In this document: piece after piece, positions 43,065 through 53,386 of the stretch
Layout of the letters: each line of letters opens with the position of its first letter
Position numbering within the stretch: position 1 is the stretch's first letter
Assembly (NCBI GenBank): GCA_026390115.1
Contig: JAPLGO010000012.1
Span: 248,001 to 312,000 of the forward strand
Direction: 5' to 3'
DNA from: Campylobacterales bacterium
GTDB taxonomy: Bacteria; Campylobacterota; Campylobacteria; Campylobacterales; Sulfurimonadaceae
Length of the DNA: 64,000 nt
Position numbers and translations under genes: made by a program
Notes under the pieces: model-generated
The model's input: only the letters and a program-made list of their open reading frames with translations
Told to the model about the DNA's origin: nothing
Database searches by the model: none

Positions 43065-45104
43065 ATGAAAAATCTTTCATTTAAACTAAAAATTGCGTTG
43101 GCTGTCTCAGTCTGTATTATCTTGTTTTCGTCTATAGGTTCTCTTTTTATCAGTTCTATTGCAGCAGATAAGTTTAAAGAGCAGAGTGTTGAAGACCTCA
43201 TGCGCCAAACAACGGGGATAAAAGAGATGATACGAATTGCCGATCAAAGTGCGAGATTATCGGCAAATAGACTTGGAAATGATTTTAAAAATAAGTTTGA
43301 AGAAAATTTCACTATCGATAAAACAACTATGAAAATAGGGGAATTTACCGTACCGACTCTAAAAAATGGTGAAATGCTTATAAACAAAAATTTTGAGATA
43401 GTTGATGATTTCTCAAAAAATTACAGTGGTACGGTAGCTACAATCTTTTTGCGAACAGGAGAAGAGTTTGTCAGAGTAACTACAAGTCTTAAAAAAGATG
43501 ATGGTTCAAGAGCATTTGGTACGAATCTTGATCATAATAATCCGGCATATAAAAAACTTTTTATGGGCGAAGAGTTTGTTGGTAAAGCAAATCTTTTTTC
43601 AAAAGAGTATATGACAAGGTATATTCCTATCCAAATAAATGGTACGGTAGAAGCGGCACTATTTATCGGTTATGAAATGACAGAAACAATTGAAACCATC
43701 AAAAAAGCACTAAAGAATATAAAATATGCCCAAACTGGATATGCCTACGTTTTAAATAGCACTGAGGGAGAAAAAAAAGGTGATTTGATTATACACCCTT
43801 TTATAGAGGGAACAAATCTCCTTGCTGCCAAAGATACGAATGGTTTTGAATTTATTAAACATATCCTTTCAGATAAGAATGAAGAGGGTTTAGTTTTTTA
43901 TCAATGGAAAAATGAGAAAGCAGGTGATAAATTTGCTAAAGAAAAAGTAGTGGCATATGCGAGTTATCCAGAGTGGAAATGGGTTATAGCACTTGGTGGG
44001 TATACGAGTGAGGCTATGGCAAGAGCAACAACTATTCAATGGTTTCTTATATCAATAAATTTAGGCTTAGCAGTTCTCATAGCCTTAATTAGCATGATGT
44101 TTGTAGGAAGATTTGTCAGCCCGCTGATAACATTAAATAAACAAATTTCTCATTCAGCAAAAAATTTAGACCTTACTACGAATATAAAACACTCAAGTAA
44201 TGATGAAATAGGAGAGATGTCAAAGAGTTTGTCTTATATGATGGTAAGCATAAATGATGCTTTGACAAACGCTAAGAAAACATCTTTAGAAAGTTCTTCT
44301 TTGGCTGCAGAGCTGGATTATACAGCTTTATCTATAGGGAAAAGAGTTGAAGAAGAATTTGAAATCGTACAAAAAAGTGACAAAATGGCTAATGAACTCA
44401 ATCAGAAGATATCTGTAATAGTCTATGAATTCGATACTACAAAAGAGGATATTTTAAAAACAAGGGATGATTTATGTAAATCAAAACGCGAAGTTTCCAG
44501 TATGGCGGAAGGAATGCAAGAAGCAACGACGCGACAGCATGACTTAGCAATTATGCTCCATGATTTAGCAAAAAATGCAGAAGAGATAAAAACTGTTTTA
44601 TCTGTAATTTCAAATATTGCAAATCAGACTAATCTTTTAGCACTCAATGCTGCTATTGAAGCAGCCCGTGCAGGTGAGCATGGCAGAGGCTTTGCAGTTG
44701 TAGCCGATGAAGTAAGAAAACTTGCTGAGCATACACAAACAGTCTTGGTTGAAATAAATACATCCATAAGCGTCGTCACTGGTTCTATAGGAGAAGCGAG
44801 TGACTCTATACAAGAAAATGCACTCTTTATTGAAAATTTAGCAACTCAATTTGGAAAATTAGAAAGTCAAATTACAGCAAGTGCAACCGTGATGCAAGAT
44901 TTAGAAAGCACGTCGACGCAAACAGTGTCACAGATAAAAGATTTATCTCTGCATATTAAAGAAGTCTCTTTGGCACTCGATGCAATTAACAAAATCTCTT
45001 CATCCAATACAAGAAGTGTAGAAGAGATAGCTAGTGCTACAAATCATCTTCACAGACTTGCCAGCGCATTAGACGAAGAGTTGAAAAACTTTATTACTGC
45101 GTAA
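43065..45104 (+). CDS. Methyl-accepting chemotaxis protein with periplasmic Cache domain
   Basis: A 679-residue receptor. An N-terminal membrane helix (about 7-30) is followed by a periplasmic Cache domain with the TGYAYVLNS signature (about 35-320), a second membrane helix (about 325-347), a HAMP linker (about 350-400) and a long signalling domain containing the tip [20 protein letters not shown] (about 525). There is no C-terminal pentapeptide for CheR. The Cache 3/Cache 2-like fold suggests a small-molecule ligand, not identified. GGAGA before ATG 43065 supports the start. Confidence 0.92.
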   Translation: MKNLSFKLKIALAVSVCIILFSSIGSLFISSIAADKFKEQSVEDLMRQTTGIKEMIRIADQSARLSANRLGNDFKNKFEENFTIDKTTMKIGEFTVPTLKNGEMLINKNFEIVDDFSKNYSGTVATIFLRTGEEFVRVTTSLKKDDGSRAFGTNLDHNNPAYKKLFMGEEFVGKANLFSKEYMTRYIPIQINGTVEAALFIGYEMTETIETIKKALKNIKYAQTGYAYVLNSTEGEKKGDLIIHPFIEGTNLLAAKDTNGFEFIKHILSDKNEEGLVFYQWKNEKAGDKFAKEKVVAYASYPEWKWVIALGGYTSEAMARATTIQWFLISINLGLAVLIALISMMFVGRFVSPLITLNKQISHSAKNLDLTTNIKHSSNDEIGEMSKSLSYMMVSINDALTNAKKTSLESSSLAAELDYTALSIGKRVEEEFEIVQKSDKMANELNQKISVIVYEFDTTKEDILKTRDDLCKSKREVSSMAEGMQEATTRQHDLAIMLHDLAKNAEEIKTVLSVISNIANQTNLLALNAAIEAARAGEHGRGFAVVADEVRKLAEHTQTVLVEINTSISVVTGSIGEASDSIQENALFIENLATQFGKLESQITASATVMQDLESTSTQTVSQIKDLSLHIKEVSLALDAINKISSSNTRSVEEIASATNHLHRLASALDEELKNFITA

Positions 45105-45120
45105 AACATATTTTATTGTC

Positions 45121-45150
45121 ACTACAACGGCTTTGAAGAGCCATTGTAGT
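45121..45150. terminator. Hairpin between MCP and the leftward unknown gene
   Basis: ACTACAACGGCT and AGCCATTGTAGT form a 12-bp stem with one mismatch. It sits between converging genes, so a bidirectional terminator is likely. Confidence 0.6.
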
Positions 45151-45205
45151 CCTAATATTTATTTCCACTATCCTTTGGGCGTTAATAGTTAGTAATTTCT
45201 TTTGC

Positions 45206-45952
45206 TTACCCTATCTTCTGAATAGTCGGAGGATTTGTTCTAAATGCATTTTTAAAAGCATTTGCACGGACAAGTCTGAGTTTTCCGCTTGCCAGTGGCG
45301 AAAGGAAGTGTGCATTTTCTTTGCTCTCTTGTTTGTCAAAGGTGTTGTCGTACATGTAAACTACCTCTTTACCTAGTTTTTCGGCTTGTATTGCTATGTT
45401 TCTTGCGTAAGTAACGATGCTTTTGTGGTGTTTTTCGTATTTGTGTCCCCAGCCGAAGAAGACAAATTTACCGTTGAAGCGGATATTGAGATAATCCTGG
45501 TAATTGAGCTCCCTGTCAAAGCGGGTGAGTTGATTGCTGTTGTATATATTTAAATCATTGTCAAATACTTCCAAAATAGGCATCTGTTCGATGTTGGGTT
45601 TATTGATGTTGAAGAGATATTTAATTTCTAGAAGCTTGCCTTTATATTCACTCTTTGTAGCATTGGCTAAAAGGTGTGACATGTCGTCAAAATTGAGTTC
45701 ACAATATCTGTCATCAAACTCATACCCTTGGTCGGCAAGTCTAGAGTTGGTGTTGTACCCGATAGGAGAGATGCAAGGGTTGTAAAGAAATATGGTTCCG
45801 GCTATCGTCTTTCTTCTGTTTTTGAGCAAAGCCTCAAACTCTTCTATATTTATAGTTTCATCTTCATTTGGTATATAAATGTAGTGTTCCATTAAGTATT
45901 CTACATCAAAATTTGTTGCGTATTTTCCGAATATTTGCATCTTATTATCCAT
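45206..45952 (-). CDS. Hypothetical protein
   Basis: A 248-residue protein with no signal peptide, no membrane helix and no motif I recognise. It is rich in aromatic and Asn/Asp residues; segments such as IFLYNPCISPIG and FFGWGHKYEKHH look like conserved core strands, and a weak likeness to DUF1643-type proteins was noted but not relied on. The start is uncertain: ATG 45952 lacks a ribosome site, while in-frame ATG 45940 follows GGAT. A C-terminal basic segment could bind nucleic acid. It is isolated, flanked by convergent and divergent neighbours. Confidence 0.7.
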   Translation of the reverse strand: MDNKMQIFGKYATNFDVEYLMEHYIYIPNEDETINIEEFEALLKNRRKTIAGTIFLYNPCISPIGYNTNSRLADQGYEFDDRYCELNFDDMSHLLANATKSEYKGKLLEIKYLFNINKPNIEQMPILEVFDNDLNIYNSNQLTRFDRELNYQDYLNIRFNGKFVFFGWGHKYEKHHKSIVTYARNIAIQAEKLGKEVVYMYDNTFDKQESKENAHFLSPLASGKLRLVRANAFKNAFRTNPPTIQKIG

Positions 45953-46073
45953 GTTTTTAGTGGAATTATATCAAAAAAGAAATCACAAAAATGCTATAAT
46001 TGACGTTACATAATTTATAACTTTAGATGTTTTAATAGAACAATGAAATAGTATCACAAAAAATGGAGTCCAC

Positions 46074-46880
46074 ATGCGAGTAGTCAGCCTAATAAATTCA
46101 AATATGATCTGCGAAACATCTTCAATATATGCCCTTCATTATGCAAAAGCTTTTACTTTAAAGTTAAGTTTGGTTCATATTAAAGAGAATGACAAATTAT
46201 CGATAATTGATAAAGTTTTTGCAGATATAAAAAAGTTGGCTGCCTCGCTTGATGTTGAAGTAGAGTTGATTATTTACGAAAGTTTTAAAGAGCTTGAACA
46301 GCTCATCTTGGATAAAAATATTGATATATTGTTCTGTTCTACAAAACATGAGCGGCCACTCTTTGAGCAATCATTTGCAAAAAGAGTTATACAACTAGGA
46401 TTGAGAGTGGATTTGGCAGTGGTGAAGGTGGTGAAATTTGCCGGTGCTATGAGCATTGAGAAAATTATCATGCCAATTCGCGGTCATCAACTCTCTGTTA
46501 AAAAATTTACATTTTTCACTGCTTTTGTAAACGCTTACACTGCAACTGCCGAAATATTTTCTGTTGATGAGATTAAACAGCACCCAGCGGCATGGCTAGA
46601 TGCCAAGGCTGTAAAAATAAAACTTCAAGAGGTAACCTTTCATCTAAGACACTACTTTAAATTAGCGGTTATGATGAAAATGAAGTTTTCACTCAGACAC
46701 AGTTATGCCCTAATTGAGGGAGATGAGCTGCAGTCTCACATTGCAAGAAATAGTTTTGATTTGGCGATTGTTGGAGGACATCATAAAAAAAGCATTTTTC
46801 ATCACCATCCTATAGAGGCTCTCTTTGAAAAGCCGATGATAAATACTATCTATTTCATACCTTTTAATGATGATGTATGA
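46074..46880 (+). CDS. Tandem universal-stress-protein-like protein
   Basis: A 268-residue cytoplasmic protein built of two UspA-like halves: the first (about 1-128) with the KLSLVHIKEND strand, and the second (about 129-262) ending in SFDLAIVGGHHKKSIFHHHP, where the usual GxxGxS/T nucleotide loop is replaced by a His-rich version. It overlaps the P-type ATPase gene by 4 nt, so it probably regulates or reports on that transporter. ATP binding is uncertain. Confidence 0.7.
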   Translation: MRVVSLINSNMICETSSIYALHYAKAFTLKLSLVHIKENDKLSIIDKVFADIKKLAASLDVEVELIIYESFKELEQLILDKNIDILFCSTKHERPLFEQSFAKRVIQLGLRVDLAVVKVVKFAGAMSIEKIIMPIRGHQLSVKKFTFFTAFVNAYTATAEIFSVDEIKQHPAAWLDAKAVKIKLQEVTFHLRHYFKLAVMMKMKFSLRHSYALIEGDELQSHIARNSFDLAIVGGHHKKSIFHHHPIEALFEKPMINTIYFIPFNDDV

Positions 46881-49555
46881 AAAGTTTTGAATTAAGTAAA
46901 TCAGAACTTTTTGACAAGTTTAGAAGTTGTGAGAATGGTTTAAAAAGCTCTGAGGTTAAATCAAGACAGGAGCAGTTTGGTAAAAATATAATTGAGAAAA
47001 AAGCTAAAAAGAGCTACATCAAGGAATATTTTGGTCAATACATTCAATTTTTTCCGATTATTCTTGAAGTTGCCGGCATGTTGGCTTTTGTGGCTGACTT
47101 TTATGAGCCACAGAGCAGTTATGATATTTTAGGATATGCGATTTTTGGAGCGGTATTTATAAATGCCTCCTTCTCATTTTGGCAATATTTTAAAGCCGAT
47201 AGAGCCATGGAGGCACTTTTAAAACTTATACCGACAAATACAAAAGTAAAAAGAGACTCTACTATCCAGCGAATTGATGCAACAGATTTAGTAGTCGGTG
47301 ATATTATAATAATAGAAGAGGGCGATAAAATCGCAGCAGATGCTGTTTTGATTGAGATAAATGAACTTTACATAAACATATCATCTCTCAATGGTGAATC
47401 AAAACCGAGCAAAAGAGGATTGACATGTTCAGGTGCCCGAAGAAGTATTGATGCAAATAATATGGTGTATGCAGGAACGAGTACTGTAAATGGGAGTGCA
47501 ATTGCCATAGTGGTTGCAACGGGCATGGGAACAGAGTTTGGTAAAATTGCTACGCTTACAAGGACTATACAAAAAGGCATGACACCTCTTGAAAAAGAGA
47601 TAGTGAGCATGACAAGATTTTTTACTACCATAGCATTGGTCGCCGGTGTTGTTTTTTTTGCCTTAGGCTACTTTTCTGGTAAGGGTTTTATTATTGCCGC
47701 TCTATTTGCACTCTCTTTAATTGTTGCAAATATACCTGAGGGTCTGCTTCCAACCATTACTCTTTCTCTCTCCATCGCCTCTCAAAGAATGGCAAAAAAA
47801 AATGCACTCATTAAAAATTTGGCTTCGGTTCAAACTCTTGGCAGTGTTACAACTATCTGCACGGACAAAACAGGGACTCTCACAAAAAATGAGATGGCAC
47901 TTCAAGAGATATATCTAAGCGGTGGTGAAAAAATTAAAATTAGTGGTGGTGGGTATGAACTGGAGGGTACATTCAGCTTTGAGAATGAAAACAGTAATTC
48001 CAAAGAGTACCTAATACAGTTATTACAGTCTGTTTGGTTTAATTCTCGCGCCTTCATTGAAGATGGTAAAAGAATCGGAGACCCTACTGAGTTGGCTTTA
48101 GTTGCAGCAGCTCATAAATATAAGATAGTGAACAGTTTTAATAAAACAAAAGAGAACCCATTTAGCAGTGAGCGAAAAATGATGTCCTCTTTTGGTGAAT
48201 TAGATGGCAAAAAAAGACTTTTTGTAAAGGGTGCCCCAGAGGCTATTTTTGAAAAAACAGCTTATTATCAAGATGTTGACGGCATTAAAGAGTTCGATGA
48301 TGCGGCTAAACAAAAAGTTGAAAAAGAGCTTTTAGCTTTTGAAAACAGAGCCTATAGAGTTTTGGCAGTTGCTATGAACGATAAAGATGCAGAAGATGGG
48401 TTGACCCTTTTAGGTTTAGTGGCAATTATGGATATAGCCCGTTCAGAGGTCAAAGAAGCTTTGCAAAAATGTTACAGTGCCGGAATTCGTATTATTATGA
48501 TTACGGGGGACAATGCAAATACTGCGGCTGCTATCGGTAGAGATATCGGACTTAAATTTGATACTGTTTTAACCGGTAAAGAGCTTGAGAGACTGAGTGA
48601 CGAAGTGCTTCAGGAGATGCTCAAAGAGAAAACTTTTATATTTGCTAGGATGGCGAGTAACCAAAAGCTTCGCATTGCTGATTTACTGCAAAAAAATGAA
48701 GAGGTCGTTGCAATGACAGGAGATGGGGTAAATGATGCGCCATCTCTTAAAAAAGCTGACATCGGAATTGCCATGGGAAGCGGGAGTGATGTTGCAAAAG
48801 AAGCTGGCGATATGATTCTTTTAGATGATAATTTCAACTCGATTGTCTCAGCCATAGAAGAGGGGAGAACGGTTTATTATAATATTAAAAAAGTTGTCAC
48901 GTATGTACTCTCATCCAATGTTCCGGAGATTGTTCCTTATATATTCTCATTTTTCTTTAAAATTCCGAATCCACTCTCAGTTATACAAATGTTATCAATA
49001 GATTTAGGCTCAAACATGCTTCCGGGTCTTGGTCTTGGAAGTGAAGCACCTGAAAAAAATATTATGAAAAAACCGCCCATCTCAAAAAATGAAAAAATAT
49101 TGGATTGGGAAGTGTTTAAAAGAGGCTATTTCTTTATAGGTATGATAGAAGCGAGTGCAGCTATGTTTGCCTTTATAATATTTTTACTGCGTCATGGTTG
49201 GCAATATGGTCAAGTTGATTTGCATGACCCACACCTTCAAGCACAGGCCATGACCATGACTCTTCTTGGTGCAATTACTACTCATCTTGCAAACTCTTGG
49301 AGTCTGAGAAGTTGGGATTTTAATATCTGGACACTGCGTTTAACATCCAATAAGACACTCATTTTTTCATCTTTTACAGTTTTGGTTTGGATGTGGGCTC
49401 TTCTGAATGTTGCGTCTGTGCAAAAAGTTTTTAACACAGCCCATGTGGACGCTGCAGATTTGTTGCTGCTTGTGCCGTTTCCTATAATATTGCTACTATC
49501 ACACGAAACATATAAATATTTTAGACTTAAAAAATTAAATTTGGCGGATGGGTAA
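46877..49555 (+). CDS. P2-type cation-transporting ATPase (Na,K-ATPase/Ca-ATPase-like)
   Basis: An 892-residue P-type ATPase. Phosphorylated Asp330 lies in CTDKTGTLTKNE, the A-domain has LNGESKPSKRG, and the hinge has TGDGVNDAPSLKKADIGIAMG. The M4 motif IPEGLLPTITL and the M5-M6 stretch SSNVPEIVPYIF to IDLGSNMLPGLGLG follow the order found in animal Na,K-ATPase alpha subunits; the key SN..E and first Asp of M6 are kept but the second Asp is Asn here. About ten membrane helices are expected. The N-terminal cation-ATPase domain (ELFDKFRSCENGL) is present. The transported ion cannot be fixed: Na+, K+, Ca2+ or H+ are open. It is co-translated with a UspA-like protein. Confidence 0.88.
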   Translation: MKSFELSKSELFDKFRSCENGLKSSEVKSRQEQFGKNIIEKKAKKSYIKEYFGQYIQFFPIILEVAGMLAFVADFYEPQSSYDILGYAIFGAVFINASFSFWQYFKADRAMEALLKLIPTNTKVKRDSTIQRIDATDLVVGDIIIIEEGDKIAADAVLIEINELYINISSLNGESKPSKRGLTCSGARRSIDANNMVYAGTSTVNGSAIAIVVATGMGTEFGKIATLTRTIQKGMTPLEKEIVSMTRFFTTIALVAGVVFFALGYFSGKGFIIAALFALSLIVANIPEGLLPTITLSLSIASQRMAKKNALIKNLASVQTLGSVTTICTDKTGTLTKNEMALQEIYLSGGEKIKISGGGYELEGTFSFENENSNSKEYLIQLLQSVWFNSRAFIEDGKRIGDPTELALVAAAHKYKIVNSFNKTKENPFSSERKMMSSFGELDGKKRLFVKGAPEAIFEKTAYYQDVDGIKEFDDAAKQKVEKELLAFENRAYRVLAVAMNDKDAEDGLTLLGLVAIMDIARSEVKEALQKCYSAGIRIIMITGDNANTAAAIGRDIGLKFDTVLTGKELERLSDEVLQEMLKEKTFIFARMASNQKLRIADLLQKNEEVVAMTGDGVNDAPSLKKADIGIAMGSGSDVAKEAGDMILLDDNFNSIVSAIEEGRTVYYNIKKVVTYVLSSNVPEIVPYIFSFFFKIPNPLSVIQMLSIDLGSNMLPGLGLGSEAPEKNIMKKPPISKNEKILDWEVFKRGYFFIGMIEASAAMFAFIIFLLRHGWQYGQVDLHDPHLQAQAMTMTLLGAITTHLANSWSLRSWDFNIWTLRLTSNKTLIFSSFTVLVWMWALLNVASVQKVFNTAHVDAADLLLLVPFPIILLLSHETYKYFRLKKLNLADG

Positions 49556-49558
49556 AAG

Positions 49559-50305
49559 GTGGAAATAGGATTTTTTTTAAAGAAGTTTGTCTCTTTTTTT
49601 GTTGAGCCGTACGGAATGGTTTTAACACTTTTTGTAATCGGGCTTTATCTGTTGTTTATGAAAAAACAGAGCTTGGCGAGGGGCTTTTTACTTGCTGCAT
49701 GTGGAATGCTGTTTTTGTTTGCATACCAACCTTTTTCTAACTTTTTAGCGAAAAATTTGGAAGAGCAATATCCAAAATATGCGGATAAACAGAGTGTTAA
49801 ATATATCCATGTTTTGGGGAATGGACACAATACTGACCCCGCACAGCCTTTATCGTCGCAGATAAGTTCCGCAGGTGTGAAAAGAGTTCTCGAAGGCATA
49901 CTAATTCATAAACAGATAGAGGGTTCAAAGCTGATTTTTACGGGTTACGAGGGTGATACGAATATCTCTAATGCGCAGATGAATGCATCATTGGCGATAG
50001 CACTCGGAGTGAAACCCGAAGAGATTATAATAGAACCTAAGCCAAAAGATACAAAAGAGGAAGCGCTCTTTACAAAAAATTTAGCAGCAGACGAGCCGTT
50101 TATACTGGTCACTTCAGCAACACACATGCCAAGAGCTATGAAACTTTTTAACTCTCTGGGATTACATCCTATCGCTGCTCCGAGCGATTTTATAAAAGAT
50201 GAGTTTAAAGGGTTTTTAGTAGCTCCGGACATGAACTCTTTTTGTAGTTCTCAAAGAAGTGTGCATGAGTATATTGGCATTTTGTGGAGTAAAATAAAAG
50301 ATTAA
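49559..50305 (+). CDS. ElyC/SanA/YdcF-family protein (DUF218)
   Basis: A 248-residue membrane protein with two N-terminal helices (about 12-32 and 38-57) and a DUF218 domain (IHVLGNGHNTDP near 82, IFTGYEGDT, EPKPKDTKEEA, LVTSATHMPRAMKLF). E. coli ElyC in this family affects peptidoglycan/envelope polysaccharide precursor pathways; the enzymatic activity is unknown. The start is GTG 49559 (weak ribosome site); no better start is evident. The TolC-type gene begins at its stop (TAATG). Confidence 0.8.
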   Translation: MEIGFFLKKFVSFFVEPYGMVLTLFVIGLYLLFMKKQSLARGFLLAACGMLFLFAYQPFSNFLAKNLEEQYPKYADKQSVKYIHVLGNGHNTDPAQPLSSQISSAGVKRVLEGILIHKQIEGSKLIFTGYEGDTNISNAQMNASLAIALGVKPEEIIIEPKPKDTKEEALFTKNLAADEPFILVTSATHMPRAMKLFNSLGLHPIAAPSDFIKDEFKGFLVAPDMNSFCSSQRSVHEYIGILWSKIKD

Positions 50306-51504
50306 TGGGAAATTATGAAATGGGTAAATTTATTCTATTTATGTTGTTGTGCATAACTCTTTTTGGCGAAAATCTGCCGCTCTCTGAGCAAAAAGCGGAA
50401 CTTTTAAAGCTTAAGAGAGAGAAGATTATTCAAGATGGAGAGAGTGGTAAAAACAGCTGGGTCTCACCGGTGATACTCTCAACCGCGATGAATAAAAACA
50501 ATAATCCAAGTTTGGATAGCCGGACGGACAGTACAGGTTTAGACTGGAGTCAAGATCTTTTTCGAAGCGGCGGAATTGAATACAGCATTACTCAGGCGGA
50601 GTCGGCAAAAGATGCAAATCTGCTCGGTGTTGACATGGAAGAAGCCCTTTACTCGAAGAAGATTTATACGCTTATGACGCAGATTCATCGTGATAGATTA
50701 GTCTATAAACAAAATGAGCTCTCACTTAAAAACAGAGATATTGACCTGTTTATCATCAAAGCAAAATATAAGGTCGGGAGTGCGGATATTAGTGATTTAA
50801 ATCGTATTGCAATAGACAGAGACACAGTTGCCACAAATCTTATTACTCTCAAAAATACGCTTAAAAATGAGGAGTATCAACTCAAAAAGCTTATAGGCGA
50901 TGCCAATATCGATGCGTTTCAACTCTCAGATACTCCTTTGGTCTCAAAGGATGAGTACATAAAATCTCATCTCGAACTTTTGCAATATAGCCAAAAAGAG
51001 AAGCTAAACGAGGCAATTTCCGGAGTTACCCGCTCTGCTTATTTGCCGAAATTGTCCTTTATGGGTTCGTTGGGATATACCAAGTTTGAGAGCCGGTTGA
51101 ATAACTATGAGGGGAATGATTACTCCTATGGTGCCGTGCTTTCCATGCCTTTGGATATAAACAGAAACTCTAAAATAGAATCTTCCCGTTTGCAGCAGCT
51201 GCAAACAAAAACAGAGGAGTTAGACCGTAAGCTGGAGCTTGAGAAAGAGTATGAGATGCACCTCTCAACCATTGAAGATTACAAAGAGAAGATAGTTCTG
51301 GCAAAAGAGATGATAGCCATGTACGAAGAGCTTTACAGTGCTACGGATGCCCAAGTTAAGGCAGGGTATAAGTCAAAATATGATTTAGAATCTCTGAAAA
51401 ACTCTGTGGAGATTCAAAAATATGAGCAAGAGATTCATAAAAAAAATATTTTAATAGAAAAAATTTCACTCTATTTTGACACAAAGCATGAAGGAAAACA
51501 GTAA
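50305..51504 (+). CDS. TolC-like outer-membrane efflux protein
   Basis: A 399-residue protein with an N-terminal signal peptide (from ATG 50320: GKFILFMLLCITLFG) and long alpha-helical segments (about 90-225 and 305-395) rich in Glu/Lys/Gln, fitting a TolC/OEP periplasmic tunnel. It is shorter than E. coli TolC (around 470). ATG 50305 overlaps the previous stop by 1 nt; ATG 50320 is equally plausible. It is the outer-membrane channel for the MacAB-like exporter encoded next. Confidence 0.75.
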   Translation: MGNYEMGKFILFMLLCITLFGENLPLSEQKAELLKLKREKIIQDGESGKNSWVSPVILSTAMNKNNNPSLDSRTDSTGLDWSQDLFRSGGIEYSITQAESAKDANLLGVDMEEALYSKKIYTLMTQIHRDRLVYKQNELSLKNRDIDLFIIKAKYKVGSADISDLNRIAIDRDTVATNLITLKNTLKNEEYQLKKLIGDANIDAFQLSDTPLVSKDEYIKSHLELLQYSQKEKLNEAISGVTRSAYLPKLSFMGSLGYTKFESRLNNYEGNDYSYGAVLSMPLDINRNSKIESSRLQQLQTKTEELDRKLELEKEYEMHLSTIEDYKEKIVLAKEMIAMYEELYSATDAQVKAGYKSKYDLESLKNSVEIQKYEQEIHKKNILIEKISLYFDTKHEGKQ

Positions 51505-52709
51505 TGGAAGATTTAAAAAAGATTACCGAGTATAAAGGTGGCGGATGGAAGTTGAAACTCTCCTTGGTACTGGGCTTGGCACTTCTTGGAGCGGCGATAT
51601 ACATGTTGGTGCCACAAGAGCAAAAAGATGAGTACCGTTTTGTAAGTGAACCTCTCAAAAAAGGTAATCTGAAACTCAGTGTATCTGCAACCGGTTACAT
51701 TCAACCGCTTGAGAGTGTGGATGTGGGTTCGGAAGTGTCGGGCACTGTCGAAAATGTGTATGTAGATTATAATGATATAGTAAAAAAAGGGCAGCTGTTG
51801 GCACAGCTCAACAAAATCAAATATAAGAGCGGAGTGGATAGATCTTTTGCAGCTTTGGCCATTACAGAAGCAACTCTGCAAAATGCGGAGGCTACGTTTG
51901 CGCAGGCTAAGGCGACGGTTGAGAGAGATAAAACTCTGAGAGAATCCACGGCTGGAGCACTTCCCTCACAAAAAGATTGGGAGAGTGACTGGGCGAATTA
52001 CATGAGTGCAAAATCACAGGTTGCAAACGCGAATGCACAGATAGAACAGGCAAAACAGGCTCTTGTTTCGGGAAAATATGACCTTGATAGAACCATGATT
52101 TATTCGCCGATTGACGGTGTCGTGTTGGTGCGAAAAATTGACCCTGGGCAGAGTGTGGCTGCTTCGTTTCAAACTCCTATATTTTTTAAAATCGCTAAAG
52201 ATTTAACCAAAATGGAACTTCAGGTGAGCGTTGATGAAGCGGATATCTCGAAAGTAAAAGCCCTTCAAAGTGCAATATTCAGCGTGGATGCCTATCCTGA
52301 AAAATCATTTGAAGGAACTATTAGGTTGGTTCGTGTAAATTCTGAAATGCTCAACGGAGTCGTTACCTACATTGCTGTTTTAGATGTAGATAACCGCGAA
52401 ATGCTGCTTAAACCGGGAATGAGTGCCGATGTGGACATTACGGTGGAGACACTCAAAAATACACTCATAGTTCCAAGAACAGCACTTCTTTTTAACCCTG
52501 TAAAACCTACTCAAAATAAACTTTTCGGATTTGGCGAAAAGTCTAAAGATACAATCGATTCAAAGCCGCATATATGGATTCTGGAAAATTCCATGCCTAA
52601 AAAAGTGTATGTTAAAATTCTTGGAAACAGCGGTTTACTCACTGCTGTTGTCTCAGATGAACTTAAAGAGACAGATGCAATTATCATCGCTCAGGAAAAA
52701 GCCAAATGA
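51504..52709 (+). CDS. macA: Periplasmic adaptor subunit of MacAB-type exporter (HlyD family)
   Basis: A 401-residue membrane-fusion protein. One N-terminal membrane helix (about 17-36) precedes a lipoyl-like domain (TGYIQPLESVDVGSEVSGTV near 60), a coiled-coil hairpin (about 105-190) and beta-barrel/membrane-proximal domains with DRTMIYSPIDGVVLVRKIDPGQ and LKPGMSADV. It links the inner-membrane ABC transporter to the TolC-like channel. It overlaps both neighbours by 1 and 4 nt. The substrate is unknown. Confidence 0.88.
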   Translation: MEDLKKITEYKGGGWKLKLSLVLGLALLGAAIYMLVPQEQKDEYRFVSEPLKKGNLKLSVSATGYIQPLESVDVGSEVSGTVENVYVDYNDIVKKGQLLAQLNKIKYKSGVDRSFAALAITEATLQNAEATFAQAKATVERDKTLRESTAGALPSQKDWESDWANYMSAKSQVANANAQIEQAKQALVSGKYDLDRTMIYSPIDGVVLVRKIDPGQSVAASFQTPIFFKIAKDLTKMELQVSVDEADISKVKALQSAIFSVDAYPEKSFEGTIRLVRVNSEMLNGVVTYIAVLDVDNREMLLKPGMSADVDITVETLKNTLIVPRTALLFNPVKPTQNKLFGFGEKSKDTIDSKPHIWILENSMPKKVYVKILGNSGLLTAVVSDELKETDAIIIAQEKAK

Positions 52710-53386
52710 TAAAACTCACTCAAATCAATAAAATATATGGGAGCGGAGGAGCTGCTACGCATGTACTCAAAAATATTGATTTGGAGATTAAACAGGGGGA
52801 GTTTGTCGCAATCATGGGACCAAGTGGGAGTGGGAAATCAACACTTCTTAATATTCTTGGAGCTTTGGATGAGCCAAGCAGTGGGAGCTATACCTTTCTT
52901 GATGCCAATATAAACAGTTTTTCAAAAGAGCAACTGGCACTCTTTAGACGCTATATCTTAGGGTTTATTTTTCAGGGTTTTAATCTTCTCAAAAAAACCT
53001 CCGCACTAGAAAATGTTGCGATGCCGCTTATCTATCAGGGAGTAGGCGCAAATGAGAGAAGAGAGAGAGCGCAGAGCGCACTGAGCAGTGTAGGGCTTGA
53101 GTCACACATAAACTATAATCCGAATGAACTCTCAGGCGGTCAGCAGCAGCGTGTCGCCATTGCCCGAGCAATTGTTACAAATCCGCAGGTTTTGATAGCC
53201 GATGAGCCGACGGGAAATCTTGATACGCAAAGAAGCCATGAAATTATGGAACTTATCCGCTCATTCAACAAAAATGGAATCACAGTTATTATGGTGACGC
53301 ATGAGGAGGATATCGCCTCCTTTGCAACGCGCACAATCTACCTTCGGGATGGAGTAATAGAGAGGGAGAGAACCCATGCTCTTTAG
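52706..53386 (+). CDS. ABC transporter ATPase subunit (MacB N-half / LolD-like)
   Basis: A 226-residue ATPase of the MacB/LolD/FtsE group with Walker A GPSGSGKST (near 39), signature NELSGGQQQR (near 141), Walker B VLIADEPTGNLD and a switch His in VTHEEDIA. In E. coli MacB this domain is fused to the permease; here it is a separate gene overlapping the permease gene by 11 nt. It powers export through the adaptor and outer-membrane channel. Confidence 0.92.
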   Translation: MIKLTQINKIYGSGGAATHVLKNIDLEIKQGEFVAIMGPSGSGKSTLLNILGALDEPSSGSYTFLDANINSFSKEQLALFRRYILGFIFQGFNLLKKTSALENVAMPLIYQGVGANERRERAQSALSSVGLESHINYNPNELSGGQQQRVAIARAIVTNPQVLIADEPTGNLDTQRSHEIMELIRSFNKNGITVIMVTHEEDIASFATRTIYLRDGVIERERTHAL

